Shown: positions 15,785 to 25,071 of the stretch, in pieces
How the letters are laid out: each line of letters opens with the position of its first letter
Position numbering within the stretch: the first letter of the stretch is position 1
Source: Cystobacter ferrugineus
Lineage (GTDB): Bacteria > Myxococcota > Myxococcia > Myxococcales > Myxococcaceae
Direction of reading: 5' to 3'
Assembly: GCF_001887355.1 (NCBI RefSeq)
Contig: NZ_MPIN01000003.1
Span: 234,611-298,610, forward strand
Length of the DNA: 64,000 nt
The notes under the pieces: generated by a model
What the model saw: the letters and a program-made list of their open reading frames with translations, nothing else
Databases searched by the model: none
What the model was told of the DNA's origin: nothing
Translations under genes and position numbers: made by a program

Positions 15785-16996
15785 CTAGCGCACGTACGTC
15801 TCGTGCTCCTCCGGGTTGGGCTTGGCGTCGTCGGGGCTCCACTCGATCGTCTTGAGCAGGGACTTGTGGCGCTTCTTCACGTCCTTGTCGAGGAAGGCCA
15901 CCGCCTCCTGCATCACGTCCATCAACCGGCGCGGCTTGCGCTTCATCTTCGTGTCGCTCAAGAGCGCGTGGGTGAGCCACGGGAAGACGGCGGTGACGTC
16001 GGTGTGCACGTACATGGAGCCCACCTCCACGGCCTCCATGGACACCTTGCCCCAGGTGTGGCCCTCGCCCGCCGGGCAGCTCGACAGCGCGCCGTTGTCC
16101 ACCGGGTCCACGCAGAACTGTACGTCGATGTCGAAGCCGTCCGTGGGCACGCCGAGGATCTGATCCAACAGCGGCTCGCCCTGCAGCGTGTAGTTCTTGG
16201 GCACGCCGCCGCCGAGGATCCAGATGGCCATCTTGTTGGAGAAGTGGTGGCGGCAGTAGTGCTGGATCGCCGACATCCAATAGACGTCGTCGTTGATGTC
16301 GATCTCGAACTTGAACTCGGCGCCGAGCAGGCGCTTGAGCTTGACGGCGTTGAGGAAGATGGAGCCGTCCTGCACGGCGCCCACGAAGATGGGCACGGCG
16401 TGCTTGTAGCAGGTGGACAGGAGCGAGGGCTGCTTCACGCCGAGCTGCTTCTCGATGGCGGCGATGTTCTTGCCGAGCAGGTAGTGGAACTCGGGCGTGG
16501 TCATCTTGCGCTGGAACTCGGGGCGGCGCAGGAGCGCGGAGAAGAGCCGGTCGGTGTCCAGCAGCGCCTCCTCCCAGAAGCCCAGGTCGTAGATGCGGAT
16601 GATGCGCGCCAGGCGGTACTGCAAATCCCCCGCGTTGGGATTCACCTCGCGGATGGCGTGGCCGATGATGCGGTGGGCGTCGTGGTAGAGGTTGGCGCCG
16701 GTGGTGGTGAGCGCCGAGATGATGCCCTTCTCGATGAGGGGGATGATGCAGCTCTGGTGCAGGCCCGCCGGCGTCATCGCGCCCGACAGGGTGAGGAAGA
16801 CGGAGGCGTCGACTTCCATCGAGCGGCGCATCAGCTCGAAGGCGGTGCGCTCCTGCCGTCCCACATAGGCCGAGAAGGCATGCGCGAGCAGCTCGGCGGG
16901 GGACTCCTTGCCGGTGATGGGGCGCGGGTCGGCCTTGCGTGCCCCCGAGTAGTGGGCGCGCAGATTCTTCTTGGAGTTCGACGGGGTCTTGGCCAT
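15785..16996 (-). CDS. Deoxyhypusine synthase-like protein
   Basis: A 403-residue member of the deoxyhypusine synthase family, NAD-dependent enzymes that move the aminobutyl group of spermidine. Family marks include LTLSGAMTPAGLHQ (near 68-80), ALTTTGANLYHD (95-106), AIWILGGGVPKNYTLQ (257-272) and GHTWGKV, in which K317 aligns with the Lys that forms the enzyme-imine intermediate in the eukaryotic enzyme. Bacteria lack eIF5A, and some bacterial relatives make homospermidine instead, so polyamine synthesis is the best guess. The start is ATG 16994-16996; GTG 17017 is open in frame. A small basic gene follows upstream on the same strand. Confidence 0.85.
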   Translation of the reverse strand: MAKTPSNSKKNLRAHYSGARKADPRPITGKESPAELLAHAFSAYVGRQERTAFELMRRSMEVDASVFLTLSGAMTPAGLHQSCIIPLIEKGIISALTTTGANLYHDAHRIIGHAIREVNPNAGDLQYRLARIIRIYDLGFWEEALLDTDRLFSALLRRPEFQRKMTTPEFHYLLGKNIAAIEKQLGVKQPSLLSTCYKHAVPIFVGAVQDGSIFLNAVKLKRLLGAEFKFEIDINDDVYWMSAIQHYCRHHFSNKMAIWILGGGVPKNYTLQGEPLLDQILGVPTDGFDIDVQFCVDPVDNGALSSCPAGEGHTWGKVSMEAVEVGSMYVHTDVTAVFPWLTHALLSDTKMKRKPRRLMDVMQEAVAFLDKDVKKRHKSLLKTIEWSPDDAKPNPEEHETYVR

Positions 16997-17043
16997 GGCG
17001 CGCCGATCTACCACCACCCACGCACAGAGGGGAGCCCCCGGGT

Positions 17044-17316
17044 TTATTTGCGCTTGCGCTCCTTGCCCCTGCCCTCCCCTTCGGGAGGCGGCGGCGGGGC
17101 GATTCCCAGGAGCCGCTCGCGCACCTGCTCCGGGGGCAGGTGTCCGGTGTCCGCGACGACACAGGAGACGAAGGCCAGCTCCGCCAGGGCCCGCCTCGCC
17201 CGGGCGCGCGCCGCCTCGTCGTCGGAGGACAGCAGGTCCGAGGCACTGGAGACATAGCTGCTCGCCAGGGACTCGAAGAGGTAGACGCGGTTCTCGATGG
17301 TGTCGTCCTTGGCCAT
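17044..17316 (-). CDS. Small hypothetical protein, helical with basic tail
   Basis: A 90-residue protein I do not recognise. It begins MAKDDTIENRVYLFESLASSY and is predicted helical with a Ser/Ala/Arg-rich middle; it ends in a Pro-rich then Lys/Arg-rich tail (GKERKRK). The start is ATG 17314-17316, with GGAG seven bases upstream; a longer frame to 17358 lacks a ribosome site. It lies 47 bases before the DHS-like gene on the same strand, so it could be cotranscribed. Confidence 0.6.
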   Translation of the reverse strand: MAKDDTIENRVYLFESLASSYVSSASDLLSSDDEAARARARRALAELAFVSCVVADTGHLPPEQVRERLLGIAPPPPPEGEGRGKERKRK

Positions 17317-17408
17317 GGGGGGTCTCCTCTGGTGCATCCGTGAGGCATCCTCCATCATCCTAGGAACGCCCCTACGGACGGTTCAACCCGAGTGACCTGG
17401 AGTCAGCC

Positions 17409-18245
17409 GTGATCGATCTGCATTCCCACACGACCGCGAGCGATGGCCAGCACTCGCCCACCGGGCTGCTGGCCCTGGCGGCGAGTGCCGGAGTGAAGGC
17501 GCTGGCGGTGACGGACCATGACACGGTGGAGGGACTGGCGGAGGCGGCGGAGGCGGCGCGGGCGCACGGCGTGGAGCTGGTGCCGGGCATCGAGCTGTCG
17601 GCGTTCGTCAACAAGCGCGAGGTGCACATCCTGGGGCACTTCGTCCGGCCGGACTTCCCGGAGCTGGCCGACTACGCGTCGCGGCTGCGGGTGGAGCGCG
17701 AGCAGCGCATGGTGCTCATGGTGGAGCGGATGCAGCGGCTCGGCTTTCCCATCCGGATGGAGGAGGTCCGCGCCCTGGCGGCGGGCGCGCAGCTCGGCAG
17801 ACCCCATCTGGCGCGGGTGCTGGTGGAGCGCGGCTGGTGCCTGGACGTGAAGGAGGCGTTCGATCGTTTCCTGGGGGCGGGAAAGGCGGCCTGGGTGGAG
17901 CGGTTCAAGCTGGACGGGGCGGAGGCCATCCAGCTCGTACACCGCGCGGGGGGCACGGCCACACTGGCCCACCCCGGTAGCTCCAGGATTGAACGGTACG
18001 ACATCCTCCAGCTCGCACGGGCGGGCCTGGATGGGCTGGAGGCGCTACATTCGGACCACAACCCGAGCGTGCAACAGCGGTACGTGAAATACGCGAAGGA
18101 GTTCGATCTGGTGCCCACGGGAGGCAGTGACTTCCACGGGGAGCAGGTGACGCCAGGCCGGCGACCCGGAGACTCCCCCACTCCACCCGAGAACTTCGCG
18201 AGACTGCGCGCCCGGGCCACGAGCCAGTCCACACACGCGAGCTAG
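17409..18245 (+). CDS. PHP-domain phosphoesterase (TrpH/YciV type)
   Basis: A 278-residue metal-dependent phosphoesterase of the PHP family. Metal ligands are visible: HSHTTASDG (H5, H7), TDHDT, the Glu in PGIELSAF, HILGHF, AHPG and GGSDFHG. E. coli TrpH/YciV relatives hydrolyse 3',5'-nucleoside bisphosphates and trim RNA 5' ends; the same role here is likely but not shown. GTG 17409 has GGAG at seven bases. The last ~30 residues are a disordered Ser/Thr/Pro tail. The P450 gene starts six bases downstream. Confidence 0.88.
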   Translation: MIDLHSHTTASDGQHSPTGLLALAASAGVKALAVTDHDTVEGLAEAAEAARAHGVELVPGIELSAFVNKREVHILGHFVRPDFPELADYASRLRVEREQRMVLMVERMQRLGFPIRMEEVRALAAGAQLGRPHLARVLVERGWCLDVKEAFDRFLGAGKAAWVERFKLDGAEAIQLVHRAGGTATLAHPGSSRIERYDILQLARAGLDGLEALHSDHNPSVQQRYVKYAKEFDLVPTGGSDFHGEQVTPGRRPGDSPTPPENFARLRARATSQSTHAS

Positions 18246-18250
18246 ACACC

Positions 18251-19621
18251 ATGCAAATGCAGACCCTGAGCAACATGCTGGAGCGCCTGCCGATGAAGGA
18301 GACCCACCGCCTGGGCATTCCCATCCTCCCGGGTGGGCTGCCCCTGGTGGGACACGCGCCCTTCAACCTCGGCGACAGCCTCAACTTCCTGCGCGGCGCC
18401 TCCGCCAAGGTGGGCCCCATCTTCTGGATGCGCTCCTTCGGCTCCGAGATGCAGCTGGTGTGCATGGGCGAGCCCGGCTTCGAGCTGCTCAAGAACCGGG
18501 TGACCAGCAGCGAGTTCATCCGCGACCAGTCGCCCGAGTTCATCGGCGACGCGCTCCTGTCCCAGGATGGCACCCGCCACCGCAACCTGCGCTCGCCCAT
18601 GAGTGGGCCGTTCACGCCCCGGGGCCTGTCGTCCAGTGGCGCCTCCGCCCTGTCCGCCGAGGTCATCGAGGCGAGCGTGGCCAGCCTGCCCGCCTCGGGC
18701 CCCTTCTCCCTGCTCACCGAGACCCAGAAGTTCGCCCTCGACATCATCTTCCGCGTCATGGGCATCGACCGCTCGGAGATCAACGATTTCAACACGAACT
18801 ACCGCGAGTTCATCCTCGGGGCGTTCCCGCTGAAGCTCGACCTGCCCTACTCGCCGCGCTGGCGCGCCCGCCGGGGACGTGCGTGGCTGGATGCGCGCTT
18901 CTCCAGCCTCATCGCGGCGGCGCGGGGCCGTCCGGAGATGCCGGGCACGCTCTCGGCGCTGCTGGCGGTGCGCGACGCGGAAGGCCAGCCGCTCAAGGAT
19001 GACGATCTCATCAGCAACCTGCGGCTGCTGGCCCTGGCGGGACACGAGACGTCCGCGTCGGTGATGGCGTGGATGGGCATCGTGCTCGCCCAGCGGCCCG
19101 ACCTCTGGGAGAAGCTGCGCGAGGAGGCCACGGCGGCTCCGGGCCTGCCCCGCTCGCCCGAGGAGCTCAAGCGCCACCCCTTCGCCGAGGCGCTCTTCCG
19201 GGAGGTGCTCCGGATCTACCCGCCCGTGTCGGCCACGGCGCGCGAGGCGACCGAGGATCTGACCCTGCACGGCAAGCTCGTGCCCAAGGGCACGATGATC
19301 ACCATTCCGCTGGGCACCTACGGCTACGATCCGGCCATCTACCCCGAGCCGGAGAAGTTCGATCCCTCGCGGTGGATGGGCCGGCGCGTGCCGCCCTCGG
19401 CCATCGAGACGGCGCCCTTCGGCGGAGGCCCGCACTTCTGCCTGGGCTACCACCTGGCCTGGGTGGAGGCGGTGCAGTTCGCCACGGCGTTCGCGCGTGA
19501 GCTGTCGCGCCGCGGCGTGCGGCCCCTGCTCGCGCCGGGAGTCGCGCCGCCCAAGCTGCGCTATCTGCCCTTCGGTCAGCCCCCCAAGAAGACGCTGATC
19601 GAATTCGTGCCCGTCGTCTGA
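18251..19621 (+). CDS. Cytochrome P450
   Basis: A 456-residue heme-thiolate monooxygenase. The heme-binding loop is FGGGPHFCLGYH with Cys397 as axial ligand; the I-helix oxygen motif is AGHETS (263-268) and the K-helix EVLR gives E318 and R321. There is no N-terminal membrane anchor, so it is soluble and needs separate redox partners, none of which is encoded in the window. Its pattern (PILPGGLPLVGHAPF, MITIPLGTYGYDPAIYPEPEKFDP) resembles CYP120/CYP51-like groups more than macrolide P450s. It is six bases from the PHP gene and ends at a strong hairpin. Confidence 0.93.
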   Translation: MQMQTLSNMLERLPMKETHRLGIPILPGGLPLVGHAPFNLGDSLNFLRGASAKVGPIFWMRSFGSEMQLVCMGEPGFELLKNRVTSSEFIRDQSPEFIGDALLSQDGTRHRNLRSPMSGPFTPRGLSSSGASALSAEVIEASVASLPASGPFSLLTETQKFALDIIFRVMGIDRSEINDFNTNYREFILGAFPLKLDLPYSPRWRARRGRAWLDARFSSLIAAARGRPEMPGTLSALLAVRDAEGQPLKDDDLISNLRLLALAGHETSASVMAWMGIVLAQRPDLWEKLREEATAAPGLPRSPEELKRHPFAEALFREVLRIYPPVSATAREATEDLTLHGKLVPKGTMITIPLGTYGYDPAIYPEPEKFDPSRWMGRRVPPSAIETAPFGGGPHFCLGYHLAWVEAVQFATAFARELSRRGVRPLLAPGVAPPKLRYLPFGQPPKKTLIEFVPVV

Positions 19622-19638
19622 GACGGGCCGCCGGACAC

Positions 19639-19662
19639 TCCTCCGGAGACCGCTCCGGAGGA
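19639..19662. terminator. Bidirectional hairpin between P450 and chemoreceptor genes
   Basis: TCCTCCGGAG and CTCCGGAGGA form a perfect ten-base-pair stem with a four-base loop (ACCG). It sits between the convergent P450 and chemoreceptor stops. There is no clear T-run. Confidence 0.7.
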
Positions 19663-19665
19663 CCG

Positions 19666-21249
19666 TCAGCGATCGCGAGCCACCTTGAACTTGCTGGTGA
19701 GCACGCTGAGGCTGTCGGCCACGCTCTGGAGGTCCTGGGCGATGCGCGTGGTGCGCCCCGTGGCGTCCACGCCCTGCTTGACCAGGTCCGCCACGTTGCG
19801 CGCGCCCTGCACGGCCTGCTCGCTGGACTGGCGCTGCTGGCGCGTGGCGATGGTGATCTGCCGCGCCGCCTCGCTCGTGCCGCGCGCCAGCTCGACGATG
19901 CGCTGGAACACGGCCGAGGCCTGCTCGGCCACCTCCACGCCGCGGTCGCTCGTGGCCATGCCCACGCGCGCCTTGGTGGCCGCCTCGTTGCCCGAGTCCT
20001 GCACCTTCTCCACGATGCGCCCGATGTCGCGCGCGGACGCGGACACGCTCTCGGCCAGCTTGCGCATCTCCGCCGCCACGAGCGAGAAGCCCCGGCCCAC
20101 CTCGCCCGCCTTGGTGCCCTCCAGCGCCGCGTTGAGCGCCAGCAGGTCCGAGCGCTCCGCCACCTGGTTGATGACCTGGGCGATCTTCGACACCTGCTGC
20201 AGATCCTGGTTGAGCCCCACGATGGCGTCGGCCACGCCCTTGGACTCCATGCGGATGTCGTTGATGCCCGCGACCACCTGCGCCACCACCGCCATGGCCT
20301 CGGCCACCGCCTCGTGCGTGCGCCGCGCGCTGGACTCCACCACCTCGGTGGAGCTGGAGATCTGCTCGGCGGTGCGGCTCAGCTCCTCGAAGGTCGCGGC
20401 GATCTGCTGGGCGTACGCCGCCTGCTGGCTGATGACGTGCTCCTGGTCCGCGGACGCGCCCGACAGGCCCCGCGAGGCGCTGGAGAGCTGCTCCAGGCGC
20501 GTGAGCAGCTCGGACACCGTGCCGCGCAGCGTGCCGAGCATCTCGTTGAAGGAGTGCGCCATCATGCGCACCTCGCCCGCCGAGGCCACGTCCACCTCGC
20601 TCAGCGACATGTCGCCCTGGGCCACCTCGCGCGCCGCCTGGGTCATGCGCGTCACCGGCTCGGCGATGGCCCGCCCGATGAAGAAGGCGATGAACAGGCC
20701 GGTGAGCATGGCGCCCAGGTACACGAAGAAGCTGGACCAGCGCATGGCGCGCGCCTCCTGCATCACCGTGGCCGCGTCGAGGCCCACCACGTACACATAG
20801 CCGCCGGGCAGCCCGCAGAACGCCATGGGGCCCGCGTCCAGCCGCTTCTCCACGCAGCCCCCCTCCTTCACGGAGGAGAAGCCCTTCAAGGTCAGCGCGG
20901 ACGGCAGCGCGCCCCGCTCGGCCACCACCTCGCCCTCGGGCGTGAGCATCGCCTGGAAGGACACGGCGCCCGGCTGGCTCGCCTGCTCCACACGATCGAA
21001 GACCCGCGACTTCACGCGCTCGACGATGGGCGGCGGCGGACTCATGCCGCGCGTGCCGCTCTGCTCCAGGACGAGCGAGATGTCCTCCGCGGCGAGCCCC
21101 CCCACCGCGTGCGCCTGTTCCTCGAGCCGCCGCAGCCCGTGCTCACGCTGCTGCTCGGGAAAGTAGAAACCGTTGAACAGGGCCACGGCGAGGCTGGGGA
21201 CCAGCACCGCGAATGCCACCTGCCAGCGTAGACTAAGCCGACCCCACAT
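19666..21249 (-). CDS. Methyl-accepting chemotaxis protein
   Basis: A 527-residue transmembrane chemoreceptor. Transmembrane helix 1 is about residues 9-28 (WQVAFAVLVPSLAVALFNGFYF); a sensor domain of about 130 residues follows; helix 2 is VYLGAMLTGLFIAFFIGRAI; a HAMP domain comes next (EPVTRMTQAAREVAQGD). The signalling hairpin tip reads VAERSDLLALNAALEGTKAGE then GRGFSLVAAEMRKLAE, a variant of the consensus. There is no NWETF-type methylase tether. The start is ATG 21247-21249; the longer frame upstream lies in the promoter region. No che genes are nearby, so it is an orphan receptor feeding a system elsewhere. Confidence 0.93.
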   Translation of the reverse strand: MWGRLSLRWQVAFAVLVPSLAVALFNGFYFPEQQREHGLRRLEEQAHAVGGLAAEDISLVLEQSGTRGMSPPPPIVERVKSRVFDRVEQASQPGAVSFQAMLTPEGEVVAERGALPSALTLKGFSSVKEGGCVEKRLDAGPMAFCGLPGGYVYVVGLDAATVMQEARAMRWSSFFVYLGAMLTGLFIAFFIGRAIAEPVTRMTQAAREVAQGDMSLSEVDVASAGEVRMMAHSFNEMLGTLRGTVSELLTRLEQLSSASRGLSGASADQEHVISQQAAYAQQIAATFEELSRTAEQISSSTEVVESSARRTHEAVAEAMAVVAQVVAGINDIRMESKGVADAIVGLNQDLQQVSKIAQVINQVAERSDLLALNAALEGTKAGEVGRGFSLVAAEMRKLAESVSASARDIGRIVEKVQDSGNEAATKARVGMATSDRGVEVAEQASAVFQRIVELARGTSEAARQITIATRQQRQSSEQAVQGARNVADLVKQGVDATGRTTRIAQDLQSVADSLSVLTSKFKVARDR

Positions 21250-21434
21250 GCCCGGCGCTGCTCCTGTCTGATCGCGTCCGATCGCACGACGCGTCGGGCC
21301 GGGAACCCTAGGGGGCGGCGCGCGGAGCGTCAAACCCCACCCCCGCGCCTCCTTGGAGCGCGGGGGGAGGGCCCCGGCGGTCCGTCCGGGCTTTTCGCTG
21401 TCATGTCCGGGGGTTGGCGCTCCCGGGTTTCACG

Positions 21435-21463
21435 TTGACACCTCCCCCGGCTGTCCCTAGGGT
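21435..21463 (+). promoter_or_regulatory. Predicted housekeeping promoter of nuoA
   Basis: TTGACA (21435-21440), a 17-base spacer and TAGGGT (21458-21463) form a near-consensus promoter of the type used by myxobacterial sigma-70 genes. Transcription would start near 21470 and the nuoA ATG is at 21473, so the mRNA would have almost no leader. Confidence 0.65.
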
Positions 21464-21472
21464 CCGCGAGCG

Positions 21473-21859
21473 ATGACCCCCGCGATTGATCCGAACAACC
21501 CCCTGACTTCCTACCTGCCGCTGGCGATCGCGCTGCTGCTGGCGGGTGTGCTGGCGCTCCTCATCGTGAACCTGGCTGCCCTCGCGGGCCCCAAGCGGCC
21601 AAGCTCCATCAAGTCCGCTCCCTTCGAGGCCGGCTCGGCGAGCAGCGGAACGGCGCGCCAGCGCTTCGCGGTGAAGTTCTACGTGGTGGCGCTGTTGTTC
21701 ATCGTGTTCGACGTCGAGGCCGTCTTCCTGTATCCCTGGGCGGTGAACTTCCGGGAGCTCGGCTGGTTCGGCTACGCGGAGATGGCGGTTTTCGCGGCGA
21801 CCGTCGTGGTGGGCCTTATCTACATCTGGAAGAAGGGCGCTCTCGAGTGGGAGCACTGA
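21473..21859 (+). CDS. nuoA: NADH-quinone oxidoreductase subunit A
   Basis: A 128-residue membrane subunit of complex I, at the junction of the membrane and peripheral arms. Three transmembrane helices are seen (YLPLAIALLLAGVLALLIVNL, VVALLFIVFDVEAVFLYPW, MAVFAATVVVGLIYIW). The family signatures KSAPFEAG and FDVEAVFLYPWA are present. The N terminus follows a promoter so closely that the transcript is nearly leaderless, and no Shine-Dalgarno is seen. nuoB follows after six bases. Confidence 0.96.
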   Translation: MTPAIDPNNPLTSYLPLAIALLLAGVLALLIVNLAALAGPKRPSSIKSAPFEAGSASSGTARQRFAVKFYVVALLFIVFDVEAVFLYPWAVNFRELGWFGYAEMAVFAATVVVGLIYIWKKGALEWEH

Positions 21860-21865
21860 GGAATC

Positions 21866-22423
<558 letters not shown>

Positions 22424-22449
22424 CCCCCGGCGTCGGCACCGGGCGGACC

Positions 22450-22492
22450 AGGGCCCCGTGAACCTCCACTCCACCGGAGGTGACGGGGCCCT
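22450..22492. terminator. Strong hairpin between nuoB and the antisense thioesterase
   Basis: AGGGCCCCGT (22450-22459) pairs perfectly with ACGGGGCCCT (22483-22492); inside, ACCTCC pairs with GGAGGT. It lies between the convergent nuoB and thioesterase genes and should stop transcription from either side. Confidence 0.75.
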
Positions 22493-22500
22493 CGTCATGT

Positions 22501-22971
22501 CTACCAACGGTGGTACGCGGGGTGGCCCGGCTTCACCGCGACGAAGGTCCCCCGGCACGTCGCGCACACCTTGCCGCCGGCCGTGAGGGTGCCCTCGACG
22601 ACGACCTTGTCCCCCTCCTGGGACACGGGGCGGGCCTCGAGGTGCAGGGGCCCCAGGGGCGTGGGTCGCTTGAGCTGGATGGAGTACTCGGCGGTCACGG
22701 TACAGGGGGGCGTGTCCAGGCCCCTGTCCTTCATCATGATGTGGGCCGCCGTCCAGTTGCAGTGACAGTCGAGCAGGGCGCCAATGATTCCGCCGTTCAC
22801 CACGCCGGGGAAGGCCTGGTGGTGCTCGGCGGGCGTCCAGTCGGCGACGACCTGCTCACCGTCCACGATGCTGCGGATGCGCAGCCCCTGGGGATTGGCG
22901 GGGCCGCAACCAAAACACGCCGAATGGGGAGCGAAGCGTTCCTGGAGGCTCTCGGGAGGGGTCGGGGACAT
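22501..22971 (-). CDS. PaaI-type hotdog thioesterase
   Basis: A 156-residue hotdog-fold protein of the PaaI/4HBT type, which hydrolyses acyl-CoA thioesters. The fold marks are HHQAFPGVVNGGIIGALLDCH (catalytic region; the family uses an Asp or Glu here) and LKRPTPLGPLHLEARPVSQEGDK. Two Cys pairs, ACFGCG near the N terminus and CATCRG near the C terminus, could bind zinc, which some members do. The start is ATG 22969-22971. It is encoded against the complex I genes and has no evident link to respiration. Confidence 0.8.
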   Translation of the reverse strand: MSPTPPESLQERFAPHSACFGCGPANPQGLRIRSIVDGEQVVADWTPAEHHQAFPGVVNGGIIGALLDCHCNWTAAHIMMKDRGLDTPPCTVTAEYSIQLKRPTPLGPLHLEARPVSQEGDKVVVEGTLTAGGKVCATCRGTFVAVKPGHPAYHRW

Positions 22972-23062
22972 GGCGCCCACCCTACGCTTCCGTTAACAGT
23001 TGCGCCGCAGGGCAGGCGGGCATCGGCCTTAAAACTGCACGCTCCCCGACGTCCGTGCGAGG

Positions 23063-24433
23063 ATGCCCGCACCTTCCCCCTACTTCCGAGGTTTCGTGGA
23101 CGACTCCGGGCAGACCCTCGCCCCGCGCATCGACTCCCTACGGGAGCCAGTGGGCAGGGCCATCGAGGCCGAGCGCCAGCACAACACCGTGCGGCTGGCG
23201 CAGCTGCGCTGCCTCGGGGTGTCGCTCGTGCTGCTCGTCACGGTGTACCTGGGCGTGGTGCGGGAACTCGCGGACTGGCGGGTGTACCTCGCGCCCTTCC
23301 TCGCCTACTGGCTGTGTACCGTCGTGACACTCGTGGCGGTGGTGCGCTGGCGCCGGGTGGCGAGCTGGGCCGGGCTCTCCCTGGCGGTGGTGGATGTGCC
23401 CGCCATCTATTGGTTGCAGCACATCGCCCTGCCCATCTCCCCCTTCCCGGCGGGCGTGGCGGGCTTCACGCTCGGCCTCTACGCGTTCATCATCGTCCTG
23501 TCGGCCCTGTCGCTGCGCGGCGCGGTGCTCCTCTCGGTGACGGCCGTGGCGGCCGTGGCCGAGGTACGGCTGCAGACCGAGGCCAGCGTGGGCATGGGCG
23601 CCCAGGTGGTGGCGGTGCTGGTGCTCGCGTTCACGGCGGGGGCCTCGCGCTACCTCTTCCACCGTATCCGCGTGCTCGTCTCCGCGCTGACCCGCGAGGA
23701 GCTCAAGCGTGCCCAGCTCGGCCGCTACTTCTCCCCCGCCGTCGCCGAGCGCTTGCAGGACCTGGCCTCGCCCGCGTCCCGGCCCGAGCTGCGCGAAGTG
23801 ACGCTACTCTTCGCGGATCTGCGCGACTTCACCGCGATGAGCGAGCGGCTGTCGCCCGAGGCCGTGGTCTCCCTGCTCAACGAGTACTACGGCCACATGG
23901 TGGAGGTGGTGTTCCGCCATGGGGGCACGCTCGACAAGTTCATCGGGGACGCACTCATGGTGTACTTCGGAGCGCCCCTGGCCGAGCCCGAGCACCCGCG
24001 GCGCGCGGTGGAGTGCGCCCTGGAGATGACACGCAAGCTGGAGGAGATGAACGCCGAGCGGGCCGCGCGAGGCGAGTCCGTGCTGCGCATGGGGGTGGGC
24101 CTGCACACCGGCCGGGTGGTGTTGGGCAACATCGGCTCCATGGCCCGACGTCTCGAGTACACCGCCATTGGCGACACGGTGAACCTGGCCAGTCGGATCG
24201 AGCAGCTCACCAAACGCCACGGCGCGCCGGTGCTGGTGTCCCGGGAGACGCGGGAGCGGGCGGGCGATGGCTTCCTGTGGCGGGAGCTTCCCCCCACCCC
24301 CGTGGCGGGCAAGCGCGAGCCGGTCTCCACGTTCATTCCCCTGGACCCCCGGGAAAACCCCGGGATGGCGGCCCGCAAGCCCCGATCGGGCGAACGCCGG
24401 CTTCTGTCTCGCGTAAGTAGCGAGGATGGCTAA
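23063..24433 (+). CDS. Membrane class III adenylate cyclase, catalytic residues intact
   Basis: A 456-residue cyclase. The N-terminal ~210 residues carry about five to six hydrophobic helices ([36 protein letters not shown] and others). After a linker ([19 protein letters not shown]) the catalytic domain has metal-binding D252 ([10 protein letters not shown]) and D296 ([10 protein letters not shown]), adenine-selecting K292 and D371, and transition-state N374 and R378 (GDTVNLASR). All are present, so it should make cAMP. It lies between nuoB and nuoC, ten bases ahead of the nuoC promoter. Compare the degenerate cyclase at 30950-33523 and the CRP/phosphodiesterase pair at 49913-51320. Confidence 0.92.
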   Translation: MPAPSPYFRGFVDDSGQTLAPRIDSLREPVGRAIEAERQHNTVRLAQLRCLGVSLVLLVTVYLGVVRELADWRVYLAPFLAYWLCTVVTLVAVVRWRRVASWAGLSLAVVDVPAIYWLQHIALPISPFPAGVAGFTLGLYAFIIVLSALSLRGAVLLSVTAVAAVAEVRLQTEASVGMGAQVVAVLVLAFTAGASRYLFHRIRVLVSALTREELKRAQLGRYFSPAVAERLQDLASPASRPELREVTLLFADLRDFTAMSERLSPEAVVSLLNEYYGHMVEVVFRHGGTLDKFIGDALMVYFGAPLAEPEHPRRAVECALEMTRKLEEMNAERAARGESVLRMGVGLHTGRVVLGNIGSMARRLEYTAIGDTVNLASRIEQLTKRHGAPVLVSRETRERAGDGFLWRELPPTPVAGKREPVSTFIPLDPRENPGMAARKPRSGERRLLSRVSSEDG

Positions 24434-24442
24434 GGGATTCCG

Positions 24443-24472
24443 TTGACGCCCCCCAAGGCGCGTCCTTATAAC
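24443..24472 (+). promoter_or_regulatory. Predicted promoter of nuoC-D-G-H-I
   Basis: TTGACG (24443-24448), an 18-base spacer and TATAAC (24467-24472) lie between the cyclase stop and nuoC. So AT-rich a -10 box stands out in this GC-rich DNA. The start site would be near 24479, about 26 bases before the nuoC start. Confidence 0.65.
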
Positions 24473-24504
24473 GCCCCGGATTCCCTAGCCAGTATCGAGG
24501 CCTC

Positions 24505-25032
24505 TTGAGCACCTACGCACTCGACAGGGTCACTGCCCAGTTTCCGGAGGCGGTGGCGGAGCGCTATTTGGACCGCACGGGCGGCGCCTGGGCCGTCATT
24601 CACGCGGAGCACCTTCCCAAGGTGGCCGCCTTCCTCAAGCACGAGCTGGATTTCAAGCTCTTCGTGTCGATCGACGCGGTGGACCGGCTCCACCTGGCGG
24701 AGAACGATCCGCGCTTCGAGGTCGTCTACTTCATCAGCTCCCTGTCGCGCCGCGAGCACGTGCGCCTCAAGGTGCGGGTGAGCGAGTCGAACCCGGAGAT
24801 TCCCTCGCTGGTGCCCGTGTTCAAGGGCGCCAACTGGTGGGAGCGCTTCGTGTGGGACTTCTACGGCGTGCGCTTCGCGGGACACCCGGATCTGCGCCGC
24901 GTGTTGCTCTACGAAGAGTTCCAGGGCCACCCCCTGCGCAAGGACTACGCCCTGCGCGACCGGCAGCCGCTCATTCCCGAGCGGCCCATCAAGGACATCT
25001 TCCGCGGCCCCGGCACCAGCGGCGTCTCCTGA
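24505..25032 (+). CDS. nuoC: NADH-quinone oxidoreductase subunit C
   Basis: A 175-residue peripheral-arm subunit (30 kDa type). The family core is visible: VVYFISSLSRREHVRLKVRV, then the signature SLVPVFKGANWWERFVWDFYGVRF and GHPDLRRVLLYEEFQGHPLRKDY. The start is TTG 24505 (MSTYALDRV); GAGG lies a few bases upstream. It is separate from nuoD, unlike the fused nuoCD of enterobacteria. It is the first gene of the second complex I block and 40 bases from nuoD. Confidence 0.96.
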   Translation: MSTYALDRVTAQFPEAVAERYLDRTGGAWAVIHAEHLPKVAAFLKHELDFKLFVSIDAVDRLHLAENDPRFEVVYFISSLSRREHVRLKVRVSESNPEIPSLVPVFKGANWWERFVWDFYGVRFAGHPDLRRVLLYEEFQGHPLRKDYALRDRQPLIPERPIKDIFRGPGTSGVS

Positions 25033-25071
25033 TCGCCCGCTCCCCCACCGGCCACGCCTCTCGAGGACATC

